Source: Treponema sp.
GTDB taxonomy: Bacteria > Spirochaetota > Spirochaetia > Treponematales > Treponemataceae
Length of the DNA: 11,057 bases
Assembly: GCA_014804085.1 (NCBI GenBank)
Contig: JAAVAM010000022.1
Coordinates: forward strand, 14,005-25,061
Direction of reading: 5' to 3'
The notes beneath the pieces were generated by a model. It searched no databases, was not told where the DNA came from, and saw nothing but the letters and a program-made list of their open reading frames with translations. Positions 5,888-11,057 of this stretch are shown piece by piece. The translations under genes were made by a program, and so were the position numbers. The stretch's first letter is position 1. The number at the start of each line of letters is the position of its first letter.

Positions 5888-8403
5888 CAGCCGAAGATTT
5901 CCTTTGCGACGGCGACGGAAGCCATCGCGTCCTTTACATAGTAGTCCGCCCCGATTTTTGCTGCGTAGTCGGCGGTGAGTACCGCGCCGCCCGCCATGAC
6001 CGCGCACGATTTTCCCGCTTTTTCGAGCGCGGCGCGCAGGTCGCTGATCGTGGTCTGCATGTTGCCGACGGTCGTCGTCATCAGCGCGCTCAGGCCGAGC
6101 AGTTTGATGTCGCGTTCGATTACGGTACTGACGACGGTCTCCGACGGCACGTTTTTTCCCAGGTCGATGACGGTGTAGCCGTAGTTTTCGAGCATTGCCT
6201 TGGTAATGTTCTTGCCGATGTCGTGGATGTCGCCGAACACGGTGGCGATTGCGATCGTGCCGCGGCTTTCCTGCGCGCCGCCGTCTGCTTGCAGCCGTTT
6301 TTTTATCACGGCGAATGCCGCGCCCACGGTGTCCGCGCTCAGCAGCAGCTGCGGCAGGAATTTCACGCCGCTCTCAAAGTCTTTTCCCACAAGGTCGAGC
6401 GCGGGCACGATACAGCGGTCGATGATGGCGACGGGCGTGCTGCCGGACGCAAGGAGCGACGCGGTTGCTTCGCCCGACTGTTCTTTGAAGCCCTTGCAGA
6501 TGATGTCGATGAGCGCGCGCTCGCCGTCGGTCAGGTCGGGGGGGAGCGTCACGTCCGACGGTGTTTTCGGTATGGCGGCGGTCTTTTTTTCGCCCGCTGT
6601 TGCTGGGGCGGCGGAGGGCGCGGTCGTTCCCGTGTAGGTTTCGATGTAATCGAGGCAGTTTTCGTCGTATCCGGCGAGCGCGCGGTAGCTGTGGTAGGTT
6701 TCGGTCATCGGCGCGCTCAGCGGGTTGATAATGCAGGCATCCAGCCCCGCGTACAATGCCATGGCAAAGAAGCGGCTGTTGATGATGTCGCGGCGCGGCA
6801 GCCCGAAGCTGATGTTTGACACGCCGAGGATGCACGTCAGCCCCTGCGCGCCGAATTCCTGTTTGAGCAGCGTCATCGCGCGGATAGTCTCCAGCGCCTC
6901 TTTCTGCTGCGAGCTGACCGTGAGCGTGAGCGTGTCGATAACGATGTCGCGCGGCTGAATGCCGTACCGCGCCGCTTCCGCGATGATCTTGCGGGCGACG
7001 GCGACGCGTCCTTCTGCGGTGGGCGCGATGCCGTTCTCGTCAATGCAGAGCGCGACCACCGCGCCGCCGTAGTGCGCCACGAGCGGGAACACGGCATCCA
7101 TCACGTCTTTGCGCCCGTTCACGCTGTTGACGAGCGGCTTGCCGTTGTAATAGCGCAGCGCGCGCGCCAGTACGTCGCGTTCGCTGGAGTCAATCTGGAG
7201 CGGCGTGGCGAACGTACCCTGAATCGTCCGTATCGCGGTGACCATCGTAGCAGCTTCGTCAATGCCGGGCAGTCCCACGTTCACGTCTAAAATCTGTGCG
7301 CCCGCCTGTATCTGCCGCTCCGCTTCGTTCAGGACGAACTGCATGTCGCCGGCGAGCAGGGCTTCCTTGCACGCCTTTTTTCCCGTGGGATTGATACGCT
7401 CGCCCACGATTTGCGGGCCTGCCGCGCCACCAATCTGCACGGTCTGGTTGTACGAGCAGATAACGGTGTCGGTCTCCGTGCCGGACGGCTCGCGCTCCAT
7501 GCTGCCGTCGGCTTCTATCATGCGGATCATGGCGGCAATGTGGGGCGGGGTCGTGCCGCAGCAGCCGCCCAAAGCGACGGCACCTGCGCGGCGGTTCGCT
7601 TGCTGTGACCGGGCGAATTCCTCCGCGCTCACGCGGTACAGCGTCTTGCCGCCAACGACGACGGGAATGCCCGCGTTCGGCTGGACAAGCACGGGTGTGT
7701 GCGCGTAACGCAAAAACTGCCGCACCAGCTCGTTGTCTTCTTCCAGGTTGCCGCCGCAGTTCAGTCCGAGCATATCGACGTGCAGTGCTTCCAGATAGGT
7801 GACGCAGGTGCGCACGTCCGCGCCCGTGAGCGTGCGCAGGTTCGGCTGGAACGTGGGCGTGGCGACGACTGCCATGCCGGTGTTTTCCTGCACCGCAAGG
7901 ATTGCCGCCTTCATTTCGTACAGGTCGCTCATCGTTTCGATTATCGCCACCTGCGCGCCCTCGCGTTCTGCCAGTGTCGCCGCCTGCTTGAAGCTTTCGT
8001 ATGCCGTATCGAACGGCAGGTCGCCCATCGGTTCGAGCAGCCGCCCGATCTGCCCCGTGTCCCATGCGATGAAGTGCGGACGGTCGTTGCCGTTTGCTTC
8101 CGCCGCCGCCACGCATTCGCGCAGAATGCCCATTTCCGCGCGAATGTACTGCTCGCAGGTGTAGGGCGCGTCCGCCAGTTTGAGCGCGTTTGCGCCGAAC
8201 GTGTTCGCCGTGAGTACGTGGCAGCCTGCGTCAAGGTATTTCTGATGAATCGAGCGGATGACATCGGGGCGGGTGATTGACAGGTCTTCGGGAATCACGA
8301 AATCCGTCACGCCCGATGCCTGTATCATCGTGCCCATGCCGCCGTCAAAAAAGACGGGAAGGCCGCGCGCAACCCGGTCCTGCAAGAACGAACGGAAGTC
8401 CAC
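5887..8403 (-). CDS. metH: Cobalamin-dependent methionine synthase, short form
   Basis: MetH transfers the methyl group of 5-methyltetrahydrofolate through methylcobalamin to homocysteine. The 838-aa protein has a homocysteine domain (1-300; FFDGGMGTMIQ, zinc ligands C216, C281, C282), a pterin-binding domain (about 328-590; VGERINPTGKK, LDVNVGLPG), a Pro/Ala/Thr linker, a B12 cap helical domain (about 622-705) and a B12-binding Rossmann domain (715-838) with GDIHDIGKN, where H727 is the lower cobalt ligand. It ends there: the C-terminal AdoMet reactivation domain of the ~1200-aa E. coli enzyme is missing, as in other short MetH proteins. The start is GTG at 8403, immediately after the metF stop in the same frame, with no clear ribosome binding site; TTG seven codons in is an alternative. 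The stop overlaps the next gene's ATG. Confidence 0.93.
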   Translation of the reverse strand: MDFRSFLQDRVARGLPVFFDGGMGTMIQASGVTDFVIPEDLSITRPDVIRSIHQKYLDAGCHVLTANTFGANALKLADAPYTCEQYIRAEMGILRECVAAAEANGNDRPHFIAWDTGQIGRLLEPMGDLPFDTAYESFKQAATLAEREGAQVAIIETMSDLYEMKAAILAVQENTGMAVVATPTFQPNLRTLTGADVRTCVTYLEALHVDMLGLNCGGNLEEDNELVRQFLRYAHTPVLVQPNAGIPVVVGGKTLYRVSAEEFARSQQANRRAGAVALGGCCGTTPPHIAAMIRMIEADGSMEREPSGTETDTVICSYNQTVQIGGAAGPQIVGERINPTGKKACKEALLAGDMQFVLNEAERQIQAGAQILDVNVGLPGIDEAATMVTAIRTIQGTFATPLQIDSSERDVLARALRYYNGKPLVNSVNGRKDVMDAVFPLVAHYGGAVVALCIDENGIAPTAEGRVAVARKIIAEAARYGIQPRDIVIDTLTLTVSSQQKEALETIRAMTLLKQEFGAQGLTCILGVSNISFGLPRRDIINSRFFAMALYAGLDACIINPLSAPMTETYHSYRALAGYDENCLDYIETYTGTTAPSAAPATAGEKKTAAIPKTPSDVTLPPDLTDGERALIDIICKGFKEQSGEATASLLASGSTPVAIIDRCIVPALDLVGKDFESGVKFLPQLLLSADTVGAAFAVIKKRLQADGGAQESRGTIAIATVFGDIHDIGKNITKAMLENYGYTVIDLGKNVPSETVVSTVIERDIKLLGLSALMTTTVGNMQTTISDLRAALEKAGKSCAVMAGGAVLTADYAAKIGADYYVKDAMASVAVAKEIFG

Positions 8404-9297
8404 TTATGATGCCGCCGTGCCGTTTGTTGCGGACAGGATGCTGTCCACGTTCTGCATGATTGCCTGCGCCACGCGCGGTTTGTTCATCGTATAGATATGG
8501 ACGCCGCGCACGCCGTTGGAAATCAGGTCGATGATCTGGTCGGTCACGTAGGCGATGCCCGCCTGCCACATCGCGTCCTCGCTGCCGCGGAATTTGTCGC
8601 AGAGCGAAAGGAGCTTGCGCGGAATGTACGCGTTCGACAGATCGACCATGCGGTTGACCTGCCGCGCGCTCGTTATGGGCATCAGCCCCGCCAAGACGGG
8701 AACATGAATGCCCGCCGACTGCAAGCGGTAGAGGAAGCTGTACAGCATGTCGTTGTCAAAGAACATCTGCGTCGTCAGAAAATCCACGCCCGCGTCAACT
8801 TTGTGCTTGAGGTTTTCGATGTCGCTGTCGCGGTTGAGGCTTTCGGGATGCCCCTCAGGATAGCACGCGCCGCCCACGCAGAAGCCTTCCCGCTTGAGTA
8901 CGGCGACCAGATCCGATGCATGCCGCAGTCCTGCCGGAAAAAGGTTTTCGCCCGGCTGCGCGTCTTTGGGCAAGTCGCCGCGCAGCGCAAGCACGTTCTG
9001 AATGCCGCGCGCCTTGAAGTCCGCGATTGCTGCGTCCAGCTGATCGCGCGTCAGGCGGACACAGGTCAGGTGCGCCAGTGCCGTCGTGCCGTGCTGCTCG
9101 ATCAGTTCCGCCACGTCTGCCGTGCCGGTTTTTTGGGAGCCTGCCGCCCCGCACGTAATGCTGACAAAATCGGGACGCAGCGACACCAGTTTTTTTGCCG
9201 CCTCGCTCACCGTCGCAAAATCGTCCTGCCGTTTGGGCGGAAACACTTCAAACGAAAGCACCACTTTTTTCTGCTTCAGGATTGTGCTGATGTTCAT
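8404..9297 (-). CDS. metF: 5,10-methylenetetrahydrofolate reductase (MetF)
   Basis: MetF is a flavoenzyme that reduces 5,10-methylenetetrahydrofolate to 5-methyltetrahydrofolate, the methyl donor for MetH encoded next door. The 297-aa product matches the family's ~290-aa TIM barrel: LSFEVFPPKR (catalytic Glu 17), VSITCGAAG, LALRGD, YPEGHP, TTQMFFDN and PVLAGLMPI, in the expected order. The chosen ATG at 9297 begins just before the conserved core and lies six bases below a promoter; the frame is open 28 codons further upstream, but through the promoter. The mRNA is probably leaderless, so no SAM or cobalamin riboswitch can precede this operon. The TAA stop is followed at once by the metH GTG in the same frame. 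Confidence 0.93.
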   Translation of the reverse strand: MNISTILKQKKVVLSFEVFPPKRQDDFATVSEAAKKLVSLRPDFVSITCGAAGSQKTGTADVAELIEQHGTTALAHLTCVRLTRDQLDAAIADFKARGIQNVLALRGDLPKDAQPGENLFPAGLRHASDLVAVLKREGFCVGGACYPEGHPESLNRDSDIENLKHKVDAGVDFLTTQMFFDNDMLYSFLYRLQSAGIHVPVLAGLMPITSARQVNRMVDLSNAYIPRKLLSLCDKFRGSEDAMWQAGIAYVTDQIIDLISNGVRGVHIYTMNKPRVAQAIMQNVDSILSATNGTAAS

Positions 9298-9303
9298 GCT
9301 GTC

Positions 9304-9332
9304 ATTGTATAGTAAAGAAGTCGGTTTTACAA
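9304..9332 (-). promoter_or_regulatory. metF operon promoter, leaderless geometry
   Basis: On the minus strand a -35 TTGTAA (9327-9332), a 17-bp spacer and a -10 TACAAT (9304-9309, 5/6 to consensus) end six bases before the metF ATG. Transcription should begin at or next to the start codon. It should drive metF, metH and the PAP2-like gene. Confidence 0.7.
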
Positions 9333-9391
9333 GGTGGAAAGCGTGGGAGGGCAGAGCAGGATTGCTTTTCCGGAATAACAATCACGGCTAC

Positions 9392-9419
9392 TTGCATTAT
9401 CTGCGAAATCTGTTATACT
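9392..9419 (+). promoter_or_regulatory. Promoter of the small-ORF pair
   Basis: A -35 TTGCAT (9392-9397), 16-bp spacer and -10 TATACT (9414-9419) precede an AGGAG ribosome binding site (9437-9441) and the ATG at 9451. The expected start near 9426 gives a leader of about 25 bases. Confidence 0.6.
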
Positions 9420-9450
9420 GAATGTACGGGAAAGAAAGGAGAAGTTATAC

Positions 9451-9603
9451 ATGAACAAAGCGACTGTCAGTAATGCGAGAAAACAGCCGTCAATGCCTCG
9501 GATTGTTACAAATCGGTATCTTGTAAAGCCAGCGGCAAAGTCGTTTCGTATCTCGCGGACGCTCCGAAAAAAACTGAACGCAATCTATGGCAAAGAAGAC
9601 TAG
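9451..9603 (+). CDS. Small basic protein, 50 aa, unknown function
   Basis: This short ORF has a promoter and an AGGAG site nine bases before its ATG. The 50-aa product is rich in Lys and Arg (MNKATVSNAR at the start, SFRISRTLRKKLNAIYGKED at the end) and has no signal peptide or membrane segment. The basic, partly helical C-terminus could bind nucleic acid or the acidic membrane surface. It overlaps the downstream membrane-protein gene by 17 bases in another frame, so the two are probably translationally coupled. I do not recognise the family; an antitoxin- or regulator-like partner of the next gene is only a guess. Confidence 0.7.
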   Translation: MNKATVSNARKQPSMPRIVTNRYLVKPAAKSFRISRTLRKKLNAIYGKED

Positions 9604-10015
9604 TCGCAAAAATACATTTCCGTATGCGACATTCGTAAAAGATGATAATGACCTTAAAGGAATTGTCGCATACAGTTTATACAAAAAAGCAAAAATAGAG
9701 TACCAGGCAAAACTGGACAAAGAAAATGTAACAAGCGAAGAATATGATGCGAAAGTTTCTGAATGGGTAAAATCAAAGTTATTGGAAGGCGAGATTCAGC
9801 GGATAAACGAAGCTGCAGAAATGTATTTGAAAGAATATGTGGACTGGTATCGGGAATCAAGTTTTCCGTGGAAAAACAGTATTTTGGCAAGCGTGATGGT
9901 AACGGTAGTGGCTATTGCGCTGTCAATGGGCATAGCCTGCTACAACAAATTTAATCCTATAGAATTGTTAAAAACGGCCGCAAACAATGTTTCTGTAGAA
10001 TTGGCGCAAGATTGA
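9587..10015 (+). CDS. Single-pass membrane protein, 142 aa, unknown function
   Basis: The protein starts with a basic MAKKTSRKN segment, followed by a charged, helical cytosolic region (about 18-90) containing DLKGIVAYSLYKKAKIEY. One membrane helix (about 97-118, ILASVMVTVVAIALSMGIA) and a short tail follow. The DLxGxxAYSLYK motif resembles, from memory only, a group of small uncharacterised bacterial membrane proteins; I cannot assign a role. The ATG lies inside the preceding 50-aa gene and has no Shine-Dalgarno of its own, so it depends on coupling. The gene is A+T-rich compared with the metF operon. It converges on the XRE regulator gene 41 bases away, with no obvious terminator between them. 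Confidence 0.75.
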   Translation: MAKKTSRKNTFPYATFVKDDNDLKGIVAYSLYKKAKIEYQAKLDKENVTSEEYDAKVSEWVKSKLLEGEIQRINEAAEMYLKEYVDWYRESSFPWKNSILASVMVTVVAIALSMGIACYNKFNPIELLKTAANNVSVELAQD

Positions 10016-10056
10016 TAAAGTGCTGATGGACTGTACGGCAAGTTCTTGCGACATCA

Positions 10057-10383
10057 TTAGGCATTTTGGTAGGAATCGATGAGCGCGGTGACGTGCTTGC
10101 GGTCGTCGGGAGACATTCGGAACAGTTTGTCGGCGAGTGTGCGGATTTCTGCGGGATACGGCTCGTCGTTATTTGAGAGGTCTTTTTTGCCGGTTACCAA
10201 ATATTCCACGGTAACGCCGAGCGCACCCGCGATTTTTACGGCAATGTCCGCAGACGGAACGGACGAATTTTCCCGCAGGTAATTGCTGAGCGTGTACGGG
10301 TTCAGCCCCGCTTTTGCCGCAACCTCCTTGACGAGCAGTCCTTGATACGAAAGTTCGTCCCGAAAATTCTCTTTGAAGCCCAT
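10057..10383 (-). CDS. XRE/Cro-C1-family transcriptional regulator
   Basis: The 108-aa protein has an N-terminal lambda-repressor-like helix-turn-helix (about 8-64): LVKEVAAKAGLNPYTLSNYL forms helices 2 and 3, followed by ADIAVKIAGALGVTVEYLVTG. A short C-terminal region (about 70-108) with a helical SPDDRKHVTALIDSY segment may be for dimerisation; there is no peptidase or sensor domain. It is divergent from the 121-aa lipoprotein gene, and four GTANATNTAC dyads fill the intergenic region, so repression of itself and of the lipoprotein is likely. The ATG at 10383 is nine bases below a -10-like TATGAT. Confidence 0.9.
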   Translation of the reverse strand: MGFKENFRDELSYQGLLVKEVAAKAGLNPYTLSNYLRENSSVPSADIAVKIAGALGVTVEYLVTGKKDLSNNDEPYPAEIRTLADKLFRMSPDDRKHVTALIDSYQNA

Positions 10384-10392
10384 ACATTCCCT

Positions 10393-10398
10393 ATCATA
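10393..10398 (-). promoter_or_regulatory. Candidate -10 of the XRE regulator gene
   Basis: The minus strand reads TATGAT (5/6 to consensus) nine bases before the ATG; no good -35 is seen at 16-18 bp. The first operator dyad (10400-10409) directly abuts it, which fits autorepression. The predicted leader would be only about 3 bases. Confidence 0.4.
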
Positions 10399-10399
10399 A

Positions 10400-10498
10400 G
10401 TAAATTTACGATTTTAGGGTTGACAGTTAGTATATTTACGATTATAATCAGATTTGTAAGTAGATTTACTGACAAAACAAATGGCATCGTATATCTAC
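10400..10498. promoter_or_regulatory. Four regularly spaced operator dyads GTANATNTAC
   Basis: O1 GTAAATTTAC (10400-10409), O2 GTATATTTAC (10430-10439), O3 GTAGATTTAC (10460-10469) and O4 GTATATCTAC (10489-10498) all fit the symmetric consensus GTANATNTAC. Starts are 30, 30 and 29 bp apart, about three helical turns. O1 lies in the regulator's promoter, O2 in the spacer of the divergent promoter, O3 just after the expected start site and O4 in the leader. The divergent XRE protein is the obvious candidate ligand. Confidence 0.8.
10420..10448 (+). promoter_or_regulatory. Perfect consensus promoter of the Ig-like lipoprotein
   Basis: TTGACA (10420-10425) and TATAAT (10443-10448) are both perfect consensus hexamers with an optimal 17-bp spacer. 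Transcription should start near 10455, giving a leader of about 80 bases. Such a strong promoter overlapped by operators suggests that repression is the main control. Confidence 0.9.
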
Positions 10499-10534
10499 TA
10501 TGAGACAACCGTGGAAAATCACAGGAGGCAAACT

Positions 10535-10900
10535 ATGGTGAAGTTGGGAAAAAGAATCGGGCTGCTCGCGCTTGCGGTATGTATGGCGGTAGGCATTGTG
10601 GCGTGCTATGACGGCGGGGAAATTCCCGCGCCGTCAATCGAAGTGAGTGAGACAGTACTTGAATTGCAAAAGGATGGCGATAATGCTTATGTTATCGTGA
10701 AAGTCAGTGACTGTGATTCCCTTGATGCTTCTGTAAAGGTTGTCAAGAATTACAATGGTGAAGTCAGTTTGGGTACGGTCGGGGAACGCTCAATTGTTAC
10801 CGTAACACCGGGAACAAAGGCGGGTACGGGAGCGGTCATTATTACCGCCGGAAACAAAGGTTCTTGGAATTCTGTGTCAATTCCGATTACCGTAAAATAG
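10535..10900 (+). CDS. Small lipoprotein with bacterial Ig-like fold
   Basis: The 121-aa precursor begins at ATG 10535, chosen because AGGAGG (10523-10528) lies six bases upstream and the signal peptide starts there; an in-frame ATG at 10481 lies beside O4 and lacks a ribosome binding site. The signal peptide (KLGKR, then a Leu/Ala/Val core) ends in GIVAC, with the lipidated cysteine at 24. The mature ~97 residues are short beta-strand-like segments (PSIEVSETVLELQKD, NAYVIVKVSDC, SIVTVTPGTKAGTGAVIITAG, SVSIPITV) typical of one bacterial Ig-like domain. It is an envelope-anchored single-domain protein of unknown ligand. It is controlled by the consensus promoter and operator set and closed by a strong terminator. 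Confidence 0.87.
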   Translation: MVKLGKRIGLLALAVCMAVGIVACYDGGEIPAPSIEVSETVLELQKDGDNAYVIVKVSDCDSLDASVKVVKNYNGEVSLGTVGERSIVTVTPGTKAGTGAVIITAGNKGSWNSVSIPITVK

Positions 10901-10926
10901 CATATCGCTGTCGGGAAAACATATCG

Positions 10927-10957
10927 GCACACAACAGAAACCGTTGTGTGCTTTTTT
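10927..10957 (+). terminator. Rho-independent terminator of the Ig-like lipoprotein gene
   Basis: A perfect 9-bp stem GCACACAAC/GTTGTGTGC with loop AGAAACC is followed by T6. The T-run contains the stop codon of the convergent gene on the minus strand. Confidence 0.9.
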
Positions 10958-11057
10958 ATGCGAATGCCGCCGCGTTTCTGTCCTGCTGCATATCTTCCAG
11001 CGCGCGCAGTTTTTCCGGGTCAAGCTTGACGAACAGGTTTTTTTCGTGCGTGGGAAG
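10956..11057 (-). CDS. C-terminal end of an unidentified protein (partial)
   Basis: The minus strand is open from the window edge to a TAA at 10958-10956, giving 33 residues: LPTHEKNLFVKLDPEKLRAL followed by EDMQQDRNAAAFA. The G+C-rich codon use resembles the housekeeping genes. The segment looks helical and soluble, but it is too short to assign. It ends inside the T-run of the convergent lipoprotein terminator. Confidence 0.65.
   Translation of the reverse strand, partial: LPTHEKNLFVKLDPEKLRALEDMQQDRNAAAFA

Noticed and set aside
5866..6819. 317-aa plus-strand ORF opposite metH
   Set aside because: It is a shadow of the G+C-rich metH reading frame with no family resemblance.
9298..9381. 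Longer MetF with 28 extra N-terminal residues
   Set aside because: The extension covers the -35 and -10 elements and the family N-terminus starts at 9297.
9298..9450. SAM or cobalamin riboswitch upstream of metF-metH
   Set aside because: The promoter lies six bases from the metF ATG, so there is no leader to hold a riboswitch and no matching conserved elements are seen.
10036..10050. Small GCAAG/CTTGC hairpin between the 142-aa gene and the XRE gene as terminator
   Set aside because: The stem is 5 bp with a 2-base loop and no T-run.
10481..10534. Longer start for the Ig-like lipoprotein at 10481
   Set aside because: It has no ribosome binding site and would put 18 polar residues before a clear signal peptide; AGGAGG at 10523-10528 supports the ATG at 10535.

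Overview
The window looks like a chromosomal segment of a spirochaete, most likely a Treponema. This is inferred from several things: two lipoproteins with relaxed lipoboxes, a poly-G tract inside a lipoprotein-gene promoter (treponemes are known for poly-G tracts near promoters), a short B12-dependent MetH without activation domain, and promoters sitting so close to start codons that the mRNAs would be leaderless. The species cannot be named from the sequence. Housekeeping genes are G+C-rich. The lipoprotein and small-ORF regions (about 2760-3900 and 9380-10900) are visibly richer in A+T, which suggests accessory or acquired DNA.

Layout. 1-194: a bidirectional terminator and copy A of a three-hairpin repeat. 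195-1853 (-): murE with its own promoter. 1900-2027: copy B of the same repeat, inverted, so murE plus promoter is framed by inverted repeats. 2037-2395: an array of 14 short dyads, GTCCCTGTCNGGGAC-like, with an exact 28-bp period that switches to an exact 23-bp period. 2497-2526: a promoter whose -35/-10 spacer ends in nine G, a likely phase-variation switch for the 645-aa lipoprotein gene at 2556-4493 (+). 4525-4564: terminator. 4596-5006 (+): queD, overlapping tail to tail with the next leftward gene. 9297-4976 (-): an operon metF-metH-PAP2-like membrane protein with zero-nucleotide and one-nucleotide junctions. 9451-10015 (+): a 50-aa basic protein overlapping a 142-aa single-pass membrane protein. 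10057-10383 (-): an XRE regulator, divergent from a 121-aa lipoprotein with an Ig-like fold (10535-10900, +). Four GTANATNTAC dyads at 29-30 bp spacing lie between them, around a perfect consensus promoter. 10956-11057 (-): the C-terminus of an unidentified gene.

How the genes work together. MetF makes 5-methyltetrahydrofolate and MetH uses it to methylate homocysteine, so the operon is a methionine/C1 module; the attached PAP2-like gene has no obvious link to it. MurE and QueD are independent housekeeping functions (peptidoglycan, queuosine). The two lipoprotein loci appear separately switched: the first by a slippable promoter spacer, the second by a repressor-type operator set.

Most unusual signals: (1) the dyad array with its switch in period; (2) the inverted three-hairpin element, whose long stem differs between copies by compensatory changes while the loop is conserved; (3) the poly-G promoter spacer; (4) the four-operator XRE control region; (5) a shared promoter geometry (17-bp spacer, six bases from -10 to ATG, no Shine-Dalgarno) at murE, queD and metF.
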